From assembly GCF_001269925.1 (NCBI RefSeq), contig NZ_LHVO01000065.1:16142-80141 (forward strand): a stretch of 64,000 nucleotides of DNA. Direction: 5' to 3'. The translations under genes and the position numbers were made by a program. The notes under the pieces are model-generated. The model saw only the letters and a list, made by a program, of their open reading frames with translations. It searched no databases and had not been told where the DNA came from. This DNA is from Pseudomonas sp. MIACH. Its GTDB lineage: Bacteria; Pseudomonadota; Gammaproteobacteria; Pseudomonadales; Pseudomonadaceae. Positions 1 to 8,533 of this stretch are shown in pieces; the first letter of the stretch is position 1, and each line of letters opens with the position of its first letter.

Positions 1-929
1 TGGGCGCGGTCGAGGAATTCACCCGAACGCTCCAACAAGGCTTCGGCGGCGTGCAGGCGAATGCTCAGGTGGCCGAAGCTCTTCAGGGTCAGTGGGTCTT
101 CGGTGGCTTTGTCGTTGCCGGAATCGATCCACGGGCGGGTCTTGGTGCGTACAAAGTGCAGCGCATCTTCAAAGGCGGCGCGGGCGATGCCGGTGTCGAT
201 GGCGGCGTGAAGAATCTGCGCCAGCGGGCCGACGGTGGTCGGGCGCTCGAAAGCGCTCTGGAACGGGATCACGTCTTGCGCCGCGACCCACACGTTATCG
301 AACACCACCGAGCCGCTGCCGGTGGTGCGCTGGCCGAAGCCGCTCCAGTCGTCGATGACCGTCAGCCCCTCGCTGTCGCGAGGGACAAAGGCCAGTTGCT
401 GCACGCCGTGTTCATCCACCACCGAGGTGGGGATGCGCTGGGCGTAGATCGCGCCGGTGGCGTAGAACTTGCGGCCGGTGATGCGGAAGCCGTCGCCGTC
501 GCGGGTGATGGACGTAACACGGTCGTGGGCGGTCTTGGTGCCCAGTTCTGCCAGGGCGTTGCCGAAACGCTGGCCGGCGAGTACTTCGGCGTACAGGCGT
601 TGTTGCTGTTCAGGGCTGCCATTCACGCGCAGCACTTCGAGGGCATAGAAATGGTTTTGCGGAATCTGGCCCAGGGAGGCATCCGCCTGGGCGATGAGGG
701 CAATGACCTTGGCCAGGGTGACGTTGGACACGCCGGCACCGCCGTATGCTTTGGGCACGCTGATGCCCCACAGGCCGGAGCGCGAGAACACGTCCAGTTC
801 GGGCAGCGGCAGGCGGCGTTCGCGGTCGCGCTGGGCGCTGTCGCGGCGGAAGTCTTCGGCCAGGTCGCTGGCGACAATAAGGGCTTGTTCGTCGCTGGTA
901 ATAACCGCGACACGGTGAGAAAGGGTCAT
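1..929 (-). CDS. sfnB: SfnB-family acyl-CoA dehydrogenase-like oxidoreductase (3' end outside window)
   Basis: The frame opens at ATG 929 (MTLSHRVAV...) and stays open to the left edge, so about 309 residues are visible and the C-terminus is missing. It has the flavin-dependent acyl-CoA dehydrogenase fold used by SfnB/DszC-like proteins, which are linked to use of dimethyl sulfone and other organosulfur compounds through FMNH2-dependent oxidation. Visible marks are LGQIPQNHF near residue 95, the mid-domain RKFYATGA and the DDWSGFGQRTT segment. The neighbour on the same strand, 24 bases upstream, shares all three, so the two are tandem paralogues and probably cotranscribed. The family call is firm; the exact substrate is not known. 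Confidence 0.85.
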   Translation of the reverse strand, partial: MTLSHRVAVITSDEQALIVASDLAEDFRRDSAQRDRERRLPLPELDVFSRSGLWGISVPKAYGGAGVSNVTLAKVIALIAQADASLGQIPQNHFYALEVLRVNGSPEQQQRLYAEVLAGQRFGNALAELGTKTAHDRVTSITRDGDGFRITGRKFYATGAIYAQRIPTSVVDEHGVQQLAFVPRDSEGLTVIDDWSGFGQRTTGSGSVVFDNVWVAAQDVIPFQSAFERPTTVGPLAQILHAAIDTGIARAAFEDALHFVRTKTRPWIDSGNDKATEDPLTLKSFGHLSIRLHAAEALLERSGEFLDRA

Positions 930-953
930 GAGTTTCTCCAGAGGTCTGGTCGG

Positions 954-2195
954 TTAAATCCAGGAGTGGCGAGCCGGCAACGTGCCGTTCAAGCGATAGG
1001 CGCCGACGGCGTGATACTTCCAGCGCACCGGGTCGTGCAGGGTGTGCACCCGGGCGTTGCGCCAGTGACGGTCGAGGTTGAACTCTGCGAGGGTGGCGCG
1101 GCTGCCGGCCAGTTCGAAGAGTTTTTCGCTGACCAGCAACGACACTTCAGTGGTGAGCACCTTCGCCTCGGCCACGGCAATCGATGCGCGTGCGGCGGAC
1201 TGTGCGGTGATCGGCGCGGCGCTGACCTGGTCCAGCACTTGCCCGGCCTTGCGCAACAGCGCTTCGGCGGCATGCAGTTCGATTTTCAGCTTGCCGATAT
1301 CGGCGATCACGTAGAGGTCATCGCTGGCGCGCTCGACCTTGGCGTCGATCCACGGGCGCGAACGCTCACGGACGAAGGCGATGGTGTCATCCAGGGCGCC
1401 ACGGGCGATGCCGGCGTCGATGGCGGCCTGGATCAGTTGGGAAACGGCGCCCTGGATAGTCGGGCTTTCGCCGATGCGCCAGTTTTCCACGACCAGTTCG
1501 GCGTCCACTGGCACGCGGTCCAGCAGCACGGTGCCGCTGGCGGTGGTGCGTTGGCCGAAGCCCGACCAGTCATCCACGATGCGCAGCCCTTCGGTGCCAC
1601 GGCGCACAAACGCCATGACCTGCTTGCCGTCGTCGTTCAGCGCCTTCACGGCCACCCAATGGGCAAACAGCGCGCCGGTGGAGTAGAACTTCTGGCCGCT
1701 GATCACGTAACCATCGCCCTGGGCGGTGATGCGCGCCTTGAGCTCCAGGGTGTTTTTGGTGCCGCGTTCAGGTCCGCCATTGCCGATGCGCCAGCCGTCG
1801 AGGACGCTCTGGAACAGGTGCTCTTTCTGGCGTGCGGTGGCGGCGCCCTGCAACACATGCAGGATGCCGAAATGGTTCTGCGGGATCTGCCCCAGGGCCG
1901 GGTCTACCGCGCTGATGATTGCGAAGACTTCGGCCAGGGTCACGAATGAAACTTGTGGGCCGCCGTACTCGCGAGGAATGGAAATACTGCCCAGCCCACT
2001 GCGAGTGAATTGTTCGATCTGCGCCCACGGCAGCTTGCGCTGCTGATCACGCTTGGCGGCTTGCAGGCGCGCGGCCTGGGCCAGCTCGTGGGCAGCCTTC
2101 AGCGCCTCTGCATCGTTGCGCAGCACGGTGGCCGGCAACAGCAGGGGCGCTACATCCAGATCACTCTGGGGGGGTGTTAGAGCCAAGTTAGACAT
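954..2195 (-). CDS. sfnB: SfnB-family sulfur acquisition oxidoreductase
   Basis: A 413-residue flavoprotein of the acyl-CoA dehydrogenase superfamily, the usual full length for SfnB. LGQIPQNHFG lies near residue 100, GQKFYSTGALFAHW near 170 and DDWSGFGQRTTASG near 210; the C-terminal helical domain is present. A ribosome-binding site AAGGAGC precedes ATG 2195. It is the first gene of a tandem pair with the partial SfnB at 1-929. Members are thought to oxidise organosulfur compounds with reduced flavin under sulfate limitation. The 187 bases upstream are AT-rich and include the palindrome TTAAATATTTAA at 2335-2346. I found no convincing sigma-54 -24/-12 element there. Confidence 0.88.
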   Translation of the reverse strand: MSNLALTPPQSDLDVAPLLLPATVLRNDAEALKAAHELAQAARLQAAKRDQQRKLPWAQIEQFTRSGLGSISIPREYGGPQVSFVTLAEVFAIISAVDPALGQIPQNHFGILHVLQGAATARQKEHLFQSVLDGWRIGNGGPERGTKNTLELKARITAQGDGYVISGQKFYSTGALFAHWVAVKALNDDGKQVMAFVRRGTEGLRIVDDWSGFGQRTTASGTVLLDRVPVDAELVVENWRIGESPTIQGAVSQLIQAAIDAGIARGALDDTIAFVRERSRPWIDAKVERASDDLYVIADIGKLKIELHAAEALLRKAGQVLDQVSAAPITAQSAARASIAVAEAKVLTTEVSLLVSEKLFELAGSRATLAEFNLDRHWRNARVHTLHDPVRWKYHAVGAYRLNGTLPARHSWI

Positions 2196-2382
2196 CAGCG
2201 CCGCTCCTTGGCTGCACGTAATGCCCTGGCGTTATGCACCGGGGTAATTCTGACCATACCGACCTCGCATTCAATGAAATGAAAACAGAAAAATCAAAGA
2301 TGTCCGGTGGTCCGGTGCATATACCCTAAGCGTGTTAAATATTTAAATAAACTAACTTTTGGGAATATGCATAGAAGGTCTG

Positions 2383-3159
2383 CTACCCAGGCTCGCAGGG
2401 GGAGCCGAAGGGGCGTGGTTGATAGATCCGCGTGGTCCCGGCCGGCTGGCTCGGGGCGCAGGCGGCAATGCGTAAGGTGCGGGTCGGGGCCCAGCGCGAA
2501 TTGTTGCCGACACGATCGAGAATGCAGTACGTCACTTCCAGCCGACAGTCGTCGCCCGCTTCAACCATCAGCGTCGAAGGCACCCACACCTGTACCGCCA
2601 GGCCCACGCCTTTGGCCTGGATTCTTGGCAGATCCATGCGTGCATCGCCCCAGCGCAGGGTGATGGCATCGCCCGTGGCCATGTTCACGTAGGGTTCGAT
2701 GGTCAGGGGAATACCACGCCGCACCTGGCTCGGGTTGACGCCGTAGCGGCGAATGGTCTCGGGCAGGCTTACCGGGGCAAGGTTCTGGTTTTCGTCGCTG
2801 CAAAGGGGGGAGGGCTGGCCACCGGGGCATTGAGTCTTTACACGCACCCCTGTCACGGCCGAGCGCGCAGGCGCGCGACCGACTTGCATGACCTGGTAAT
2901 GCACCTGTGCCAGGCCGTCCTGCACAAAACTTTCCGGCACCCGTAGATGGGTCTGCATGCCGACCTTGCACGCGCTCACCCTGCGTGAGGCGGCAAAGCA
3001 GTTGTTCCAGAACAGTTCAATCAAGTCGCCCTCATCCATGCCGGGGTAGGGCGCGATGTCCACCTGCAGTTGGCTGGCCGACAGTGCGTTGATGCCGTGC
3101 CGGTTGGCCTGGGGCAAGGTGGGGGCAGTGAGCATGGCCGGGGTTGCAGTGTGCGTCAT
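2383..3159 (-). CDS. Hypothetical protein, probably two Ig-like beta-sandwich repeats
   Basis: 258 residues from ATG 3159, chosen because AAGGAG lies 7 bases upstream; a longer frame from 3189 has no such site. No signal peptide or membrane segment is visible. The protein appears built of two similar halves. Each has a segment of the type GD(L/A)I.L.W.N or GDAITLRWGDAR, followed by (R/Q)VWVPSTLMVEAGD-like or LRVPESFVQDG-like edges and a V.Y.V/VTYCILD strand. This spacing resembles the Ig-like modules found in many pseudomonad proteins of unknown role. Six cysteines are scattered. It lies alone between sfnB and the cystine transporter on the same strand. Function not recognised. Confidence 0.6.
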   Translation of the reverse strand: MTHTATPAMLTAPTLPQANRHGINALSASQLQVDIAPYPGMDEGDLIELFWNNCFAASRRVSACKVGMQTHLRVPESFVQDGLAQVHYQVMQVGRAPARSAVTGVRVKTQCPGGQPSPLCSDENQNLAPVSLPETIRRYGVNPSQVRRGIPLTIEPYVNMATGDAITLRWGDARMDLPRIQAKGVGLAVQVWVPSTLMVEAGDDCRLEVTYCILDRVGNNSRWAPTRTLRIAACAPSQPAGTTRIYQPRPFGSPCEPG

Positions 3160-3417
3160 AAGTAATCTCCTTGATGCAGCCAGCAGCAATCGCTCCAGCC
3201 TTTTGGCGCGGGTGCGCAGGTGGGCTGAAAGGAACGATTCAGTGAGTAGCCGGGATAGGATCCAATCCTCTGGGCCTTAGATAAGAGGGTTGGCCGGGGA
3301 GCGTCAATGGCGGCAAAAGGCTAAACGGCGGGTTCGGAGATATTCAGAAGGGTCTGACTGGGCGGGGGATTTTAAGGGGAGAGTGGCGGCGAGATTTACT
3401 GGGTGGAACCAGACGTT

Positions 3418-3521
3418 CCTGTAGGAGCTGGCTTGCCAGCGAAGAAGGTCCAAACGACACGGTGAAGCCGGTTAAACGCGTTATCGTTGGCGATTTTCGC
3501 TGGCACGCCAGCTCCTGCAGG
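3418..3521. repeat. REP doublet, GTAGGAGC-type
   Basis: The arms TGTAGGAGCTGGCTTGCCAG and CTGGCACGCCAGCTCCTGCA face each other across about 55 bases. Each arm also contains its own small hairpin (CTGGCTTGCCAG). It lies just 3' of the cystine transporter ATPase gene, within the 369-base gap 3160-3528. The remainder of that gap (3160-3417) shows only a weakly structured leader for the upstream gene. Confidence 0.75.
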
Positions 3522-3528
3522 GTGGGTT

Positions 3529-4275
3529 TCAGTGGGCGAGGAATTTGCTCAGGAACTGCCGGGTGCGTTCTTCCTTGGGGTTGGCGAACAACGCCTTGGC
3601 TTCGCCTTGCTCCACGATCACGCCCTTGTCGAAGAAGATCACCCGGTTGGCGACATCGCGGGCAAAGCTCATTTCATGGGTGACGATAACCATGGTGCGG
3701 TTTTCTTCGGCGAGGCTGCGGATGGTCGCCAGTACTTCGCCGACCAACTCCGGGTCCAGCGCGGAGGTGGGTTCGTCGAAGAGGATCACCTCCGGCTCCA
3801 TGGCCAGCGCGCGGGCAATCGCCACGCGCTGTTGCTGGCCGCCGGAAAGGCGCCGTGGGTAGGCGTCTTCCTTGCCCGCCAGGCCGACCCTGGCCAGCAG
3901 CTTGCGCCCCAGGGCGATAGCCTCTTCGCGCGGCATCTTCTTGACCACGGTCGGCCCTTCGATGACGTTTTCCAGCGCCGTGCGGTGGGGGAACAGGTTG
4001 AAGTTCTGGAACACAAAACCCACGTGCTGACGCAGGCGCCGTACCAGGCCTTGTTGCTGGTTGAGCGGTTTGCTGCCGTCGATCTGGATATCGCCCACCT
4101 TGATTCGGCCGCTGGTGGGTTCTTCGAGGAAATTCAGGCAGCGCAGGAAGGTGGTCTTGCCGGAACCGCTGGGGCCGATGATGGCGACGACTTCGCCTTC
4201 CTTGACCTCCAGGTCGATGCCGTTGAGTACCACCTGACCGTTGAATTGTTTGGTCAGTTTTTCAACCACGATCAT
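3529..4275 (-). CDS. tcyN: Cystine ABC transporter ATP-binding protein
   Basis: 248 residues, the standard length for polar amino acid ABC ATPases. The Walker A motif GPSGSGKT is at residues 34-41, the signature LSGGQQQR near 140, and Walker B LFDEPTSALD near 163, followed by the switch histidine in VTHEM. It powers import of cystine or related disulfides at the inner membrane. It starts 3 bases after the permease stop, so it is the last gene of the binding protein-permease-ATPase operon. The cystine assignment rests on close resemblance to E. coli YecC/TcyN and on the D-cysteine desulfhydrase gene next door. Confidence 0.85.
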   Translation of the reverse strand: MIVVEKLTKQFNGQVVLNGIDLEVKEGEVVAIIGPSGSGKTTFLRCLNFLEEPTSGRIKVGDIQIDGSKPLNQQQGLVRRLRQHVGFVFQNFNLFPHRTALENVIEGPTVVKKMPREEAIALGRKLLARVGLAGKEDAYPRRLSGGQQQRVAIARALAMEPEVILFDEPTSALDPELVGEVLATIRSLAEENRTMVIVTHEMSFARDVANRVIFFDKGVIVEQGEAKALFANPKEERTRQFLSKFLAH

Positions 4276-4278
4276 GCT

Positions 4279-4944
4279 TCAAGACTCCAGGTCATGCCGG
4301 TTGACCCGGTCTTCCAGGCGGTTTTGGAAATGCGCCAGGATGCTTGCCAGCACCCAGTAGATCAGGGCGGCGGACAGATACATGGTGAAAATTTCGAAGG
4401 TGCGCGCAGACACCAGTTGAGCCTGGCGGAATAGCTCTGGCACCTGGATGGTGGCGGCCAGCGCGGTGTCCTTGACCAGCGAAATAAAGCTGTTGCCCAA
4501 AGGCGGCAGGGCGGTGCGCATCGCCTGCGGCAGGATGGCCCGGCGCAGGGTCTGCGCACGGGTCATGCCGATACTCGCGGCGGCCTCCCACTGGCCACGC
4601 TCGATGGAAGCGATGGCGGCCCGCAGGATTTCACAGGCGTAGGCGGCCATGTTCAGCGAAAAGCCGATCATGGCGGCCGGAATCGGATCCAGCTCGATGC
4701 CCACTTGTGGCAAGCCGTAGTAGATCAGGAACAGCTGTACCAGCAAGGGCGTGCCGCGAAAGAACGACACGTAGACGCGGGCTGTCCAGCTCAGCAGCTT
4801 GAAGCGCGACAGGCGCATCAAGGCCAGGCCGAAGCCCAGCAGCAAACCGAAAAACATCCCGCCAAGGCTGAGAATCACCGTGTAGTACGCGCCCTTGAGC
4901 AGAAAGGGCGCGGAGTCCAGCGCGAGTTGGAAACCTGCTTCCAT
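4279..4944 (-). CDS. tcyL: Cystine ABC transporter permease
   Basis: 221-residue inner-membrane permease of the HisMQ type with several hydrophobic segments. The ATPase-contact loop EAAASIGMTRAQTLRRAILPQA lies near residues 140-160 (the conserved EAA motif). YVSFFRGTPLLVQLFLIYYG is the typical family signature. The start ATG overlaps the stop of the binding-protein gene by one base (TAATG), so translation is coupled. Together with the neighbours it forms a complete uptake system; the permease is probably a homodimer because only one permease gene is present. Confidence 0.86.
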   Translation of the reverse strand: MEAGFQLALDSAPFLLKGAYYTVILSLGGMFFGLLLGFGLALMRLSRFKLLSWTARVYVSFFRGTPLLVQLFLIYYGLPQVGIELDPIPAAMIGFSLNMAAYACEILRAAIASIERGQWEAAASIGMTRAQTLRRAILPQAMRTALPPLGNSFISLVKDTALAATIQVPELFRQAQLVSARTFEIFTMYLSAALIYWVLASILAHFQNRLEDRVNRHDLES

Positions 4945-5738
4945 TATTGAGTGACGTCAGCGTTGAAGTACTTCTCGGACAGCTTTTTCAAGGTGCCATC
5001 GGCGCGCAGCTTGTCGAGGGCCTTGTTCACTGCTTCAAGCAGCTCGGGCTCGCCTTTGCGCAGGGCGATACCGGCTTCCTGGCGGGAGAACGCGTCGCCG
5101 GCAGCGGCGGTGTCCGGGGCTTTCTTGGCGTATTCCAGGGCGGCCAGGCGGTCGATCAGGATGGCGTCGATACGGCCGATGCGCAGGTCCTGGAACTTGG
5201 TCGGGTCATCGTTATAGGTCTTGATAATGGCTTTTGGTTGGTTGTCCTTGAGCCATTGTTCGTAGTTGGTGCCCAGGCCTACCCCGACTTTCTTGCCGGC
5301 CAGGTCGTTGGCGGTCTTGATGGTGTCGACGTTCTTTTTCAGCACCAGTGCCTGGATACCGGAAACGGTGTAAGGCGTGGAGAAGTCGTACTTCTTCTTG
5401 CGCTCTTCAGAGATGGTGACTTGGTTGACCACCGCGTCCAGGCGCTTGGATTCCAGGGCCGCGAGGATGCCGTCCCAGGGTGTGGCCTGGAGCTTGACCT
5501 TCACGCCCAGCTCCTTGGCCAGGGCTTCGGACAGCTCGACTTCGAAACCGCTGAGCTTGCCGCTTTCATCGACGAAGCTGAACGGCGGGTAGGTGCCTTC
5601 CAGGCCGATTTTGATCTCGCCGGCCTTTTTGATATTGCCCAGTTGCTCGCCGGCAACCGCCTGGCCCAGCCAACCGGCGCCGAGAGCCAGACCCAAAGTG
5701 CCAACCAGCAACGTGCGACGGAATACAGAAATAGTCAT
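4944..5738 (-). CDS. tcyJ: Cystine-binding periplasmic protein
   Basis: 264 residues with a clear Sec signal peptide (positively charged start, hydrophobic TLLVGTLGLALGAGWLG, likely cleavage near AVAG-EQ at about residue 30). The mature part is a family 3 solute-binding protein: the first strand KIGLEGTYPPFSFVD, then SGFEVELSEALA and the WDGILAALESKRLDAVVNQVT motif. It is homologous to FliY/TcyJ, which captures L-cystine in the periplasm. First gene of the three-gene transporter operon. The long region upstream is AT-rich near 5850-5900, a likely promoter area, and carries a nested repeat further up. Confidence 0.86.
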   Translation of the reverse strand: MTISVFRRTLLVGTLGLALGAGWLGQAVAGEQLGNIKKAGEIKIGLEGTYPPFSFVDESGKLSGFEVELSEALAKELGVKVKLQATPWDGILAALESKRLDAVVNQVTISEERKKKYDFSTPYTVSGIQALVLKKNVDTIKTANDLAGKKVGVGLGTNYEQWLKDNQPKAIIKTYNDDPTKFQDLRIGRIDAILIDRLAALEYAKKAPDTAAAGDAFSRQEAGIALRKGEPELLEAVNKALDKLRADGTLKKLSEKYFNADVTQ

Positions 5739-5910
5739 GAAGAGCCCCTGTGTTTTTTATGTTGAGCGAAGCAGGTGACGCAGTAGTCGTATCCTGCCTT
5801 AAAGCGCGTAGCGCGTCTTCGCCTGCGGCGCGATGATAAAGCCGGGTTTTAAGACTTGAAAATAATATTAAACTCAATTGATATTCTATTTTTGAATATG
5901 TGTTGAGTCT

Positions 5911-6108
5911 AATGTGGGAGGGGGCAAGCCCTAATGCCAGTCAGTTAAGCGTACATCGCCCCCTGTAGGAGCGAGCTTGCTCGCGAAAAACGTCAACGAT
6001 AACGCGTGCTTCCTGAATGAACGCGGCGCCTGTGAGTTTTTCGCGAGCAAGCTCGCTCCTACAAAAAGCCTTAACTGCCTGGCATTAGGGCAAGCCCCCT
6101 CCCACATT
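5911..6108. repeat. Nested REP elements: one doublet inside another
   Basis: The outer arms are 5911-5950 and about 6069-6108. The left reads AATGTGGGAGGGGGCAAGCC continuing through CTAATGCCAGTCAGTTAAG, and the right is its near-perfect reverse complement. Between them sits a second, unrelated doublet at 5964-6063 with arms TGTAGGAGCGAGCTTGCTCG and its reverse complement. This makes up most of the 384-base gap between tcyJ and dcyD. Confidence 0.8.
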
Positions 6109-6122
6109 TAGCCCGCGTTTAT

Positions 6123-7118
6123 TCAGTTGAAAACCGAGTCATAGGCAAACAACGCCGGTGCTCCACCGGTATGCAGGAAAATAATCGGGCCATCTTCAAA
6201 GCGCTGGCGCCCGATGCCGTCCAGCAAACCTGCCATGGCCTTGCCAGTGTAGACCGGGTCCAGCAGCAGGCCTTCCTGGCTCGCCAATAGCTTGACCGCC
6301 GAAAGGGTGCCGGCGTTCGGTTCGCCGTAACGGGGGGCGAAATATTCGTCCCACAGGATCACCTTGAACGCATCGGGGATGTCCACGCCGAGCAACTCGG
6401 CCGTGCGTTCGGCCAGTCCCTGGACTTTCGGCAACTGCGCTTCTTCGGTACGCGATACGGTGATGCCGATCACGGGCAGTTGCGGCAGCACTTCACTCAA
6501 GGCCAAGGCCAGGCCGCTGTGGGTACCGGCGCTGCCGGAGGCCAGCACCACGGCGGCGAATTCGATGCCGCTGTCTTCGATCTGCCCGGCCAGCTCCAGA
6601 CCGGCGCGCACATAACCTAGGGCGCCGAGGGCATTGGAGCCACCGATGGGCACCAGGTACGGCTTCTTGCCGTTGCTGCGCAGGCGATCGGCGAGGGCGT
6701 TGAGTTGGTCGTCGACGTTGTCGAGGTTTTCGACCAACTCAACCTTGGCGTCGAACAACTCCAGCAGCAGGCGGTTGCCGTTGCCCAGGTAGTTGGGGTC
6801 TTCGGTGCCGGTGGGGTTTTCCAGCAGGGCGACGCAGCCCAGGCCGAGCTTGGCGGCGAGGGCGGCGGTCTGGCGTACGTGGTTGGACTGGATGGCACCG
6901 GCGGTCACCAGGGTATCGGCGCCCTGGGCGATGGCATCGGCTGCCAGGTATTCGAGTTTGCGCAGCTTGTTGCCGCCCATGGCCAGCGGCGTGGTGTCGT
7001 CGCGCTTGACGTAGATGTCGCGTCCCAACCAGGTCGACAGCCGTTCGAGTTTTTCCAGGGCGGTGGCGCCGCCGAGCAGTTCCAGGCGGTTAAAACGGTC
7101 GAGCTGTTGCTTGATCAT
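6123..7118 (-). CDS. dcyD: D-cysteine desulfhydrase
   Basis: 331 residues, PLP-dependent, of the ACC deaminase/D-cysteine desulfhydrase group. The enzyme converts D-cysteine to pyruvate, ammonia and sulfide. The PLP lysine lies in MGGNKLRKLEYL near residue 51, followed by AGAIQSNHVRQTAALAAKLG near 75 and a phosphate-cradle type GSGGTH-like stretch (ASGSAGTHSGLA) near 195. E. coli places this enzyme beside the same cystine transporter, so the pairing supports both calls. The gene is divergent from epsC across 166 bases. Confidence 0.87.
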   Translation of the reverse strand: MIKQQLDRFNRLELLGGATALEKLERLSTWLGRDIYVKRDDTTPLAMGGNKLRKLEYLAADAIAQGADTLVTAGAIQSNHVRQTAALAAKLGLGCVALLENPTGTEDPNYLGNGNRLLLELFDAKVELVENLDNVDDQLNALADRLRSNGKKPYLVPIGGSNALGALGYVRAGLELAGQIEDSGIEFAAVVLASGSAGTHSGLALALSEVLPQLPVIGITVSRTEEAQLPKVQGLAERTAELLGVDIPDAFKVILWDEYFAPRYGEPNAGTLSAVKLLASQEGLLLDPVYTGKAMAGLLDGIGRQRFEDGPIIFLHTGGAPALFAYDSVFN

Positions 7119-7284
7119 GGCTACGCACGGTGGCTAAGGGATGAGGCGACTATAGGCAGGCACTTTTCATCGGGCAACCGCCAATCGCTTATGTCGGATG
7201 GTTCTTAGCATCGCACCATTGGTTCTTAAGGGCAGTCAGGGCGCATACCGTAAAGTGATGGCCATTACATCAGGAGTGAATACC

Positions 7285-8211
7285 GTGAGTGAGCGTTCCA
7301 GCCATTGGCAATTACAGACCATTGTCAGCCAACTGCGCGGCGCCCGTGACCAGTGGCGAACGCGCAATGGCCGTTTGAGCGGCGAGCATGGCGGCCGCGA
7401 ATTGCCGTCCCGTGAAGCCGTTGCCCAGATTCTCGAGTCCCTCTGCGGTGCGCTGTTTCCGATGCGCCTGGGGCCGGCGGACTTGCGTGAAGAAAGTGAA
7501 GATTTCTACGTCGGCCATACCCTCGACGTCGCGCTGAATGCCTTGCTCGCCCAGGCGCGTCTGGAGTTGCGTTATGCCGCGCGCCAGGGCGGCCAGGACG
7601 ACAGCCAGATCGACGCCCATGCCATCCGCCTGATCCAGGATTTCGCCCTGGCCTTGCCGTCATTGCGCAGCCTGCTGGATACCGACGTACTCGCCGCCTA
7701 CCACGGCGACCCGGCCGCACGCAGTGTGGATGAAGTGCTGCTGTGCTATCCGGGGATCCTGGCGGTGATTCACCATCGCCTGGCCCACCACCTGTACCGC
7801 GCCGGCTTGCCGCTGCTGGCACGGATCAGTGCGGAAATCGCCCACTCGGCCACCGGGATCGATATCCACCCTGGTGCGCAGATCGGCCCGAGTTTCTTTA
7901 TCGACCACGGGACCGGCGTGGTGATCGGCGAAACCGCGATCATCGGCGAGCGCGTGCGTATCTATCAGGCGGTCACGTTGGGGGCCAAGCGCTTCCCGGC
8001 GGATGAGGATGGACAGTTGCAGAAGGGCCATCCGCGCCATCCGATTGTCGAGGATGATGTGGTGATCTATGCCGGGGCGACGATCCTCGGGCGCATCACC
8101 ATCGGCAAGGGCTCGACCATTGGCGGTAACGTGTGGCTGACCCGCAGTGTGCCGGTGGGGGCGAACATTACGCAGGCGAATTTGCAGCATGATGATGGGG
8201 CGCAAAAATAG
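7285..8211 (+). CDS. epsC: Serine O-acetyltransferase EpsC
   Basis: 308 residues from GTG 7285, preceded by CAGGAGTG; upstream in-frame ATGs (for example 7258) lack a better ribosome site. It acetylates L-serine with acetyl-CoA, the committing step of cysteine synthesis. The C-terminal half is a left-handed beta-helix of hexapeptide repeats (IDIHPGAQIGPSFFIDHGTG, VVIGETAIIGERVRIYQAVT, residues about 190-290). The catalytic His and Asp are in the FFIDHGTG stretch. The extended N-terminal helical region is characteristic of the EpsC subgroup rather than CysE. Divergent from dcyD, matching the sulfur theme of this end of the window. Confidence 0.9.
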   Translation: MSERSSHWQLQTIVSQLRGARDQWRTRNGRLSGEHGGRELPSREAVAQILESLCGALFPMRLGPADLREESEDFYVGHTLDVALNALLAQARLELRYAARQGGQDDSQIDAHAIRLIQDFALALPSLRSLLDTDVLAAYHGDPAARSVDEVLLCYPGILAVIHHRLAHHLYRAGLPLLARISAEIAHSATGIDIHPGAQIGPSFFIDHGTGVVIGETAIIGERVRIYQAVTLGAKRFPADEDGQLQKGHPRHPIVEDDVVIYAGATILGRITIGKGSTIGGNVWLTRSVPVGANITQANLQHDDGAQK

Positions 8212-8240
8212 CGCCGGTCTTAAAAATCACACAAAACCCT

Positions 8241-8266
8241 GTGGGAGGGAGCAAGCCCCCTCCCAC
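8241..8266. repeat. Single REP hairpin
   Basis: GTGGGAGGGAGCAAGCCCCCTCCCAC forms a strong stem directly downstream of epsC. It may double as the 3' end structure of the epsC transcript. The rest of the 322-base gap up to betT holds the palindrome at 8412-8441 and no visible gene. Confidence 0.7.
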
Positions 8267-8411
8267 ATTGAATTGCATTCCAACGTTGAACCGTATTTCA
8301 GTCAGTAACCGCTGAACGATTTGCCTCTTCCACCCGTCATACCAATCCTTGAGCTAGTGTAGGAATTATCTACCACTCAGCCCTGCGATTAGTCCCAGAC
8401 CGCCTACCTAT

Positions 8412-8441
8412 GTTTAACTTGAACGTTCGTTCAAGTTAAAC
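8412..8441. promoter_or_regulatory. 30-bp palindrome upstream of betT, likely BetI operator
   Basis: Perfect 14-base arms GTTTAACTTGAACG and CGTTCAAGTTAAAC flank a 2-base centre. Size and symmetry suit a TetR-family dimer, and the TTGAACGTTC core resembles operators of the choline-responsive repressor BetI. It lies 92 bases upstream of the betT start. The palindrome is seen directly; the BetI assignment is inference, because betI itself is not in the window. Confidence 0.6.
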
Positions 8442-8533
8442 CCGGTGGTTCGCTGCCCGCTCACAACAGGAGGCTTACCTTTGCTGAGTCCGTTTTATAC
8501 AGCCACATCCCTCACCCTCGGGGTGCACCGTTC

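Noticed and set aside
51..1949. 632-codon open frame on the plus strand
   Set aside because: It runs antisense across two clear SfnB genes and its sequence is the usual low-complexity shadow of GC-rich coding DNA.
2196..2382. Sigma-54 promoter in front of sfnB
   Set aside because: Expected from the family, but no GG-N10-GC element with good flanks could be found on the minus strand.
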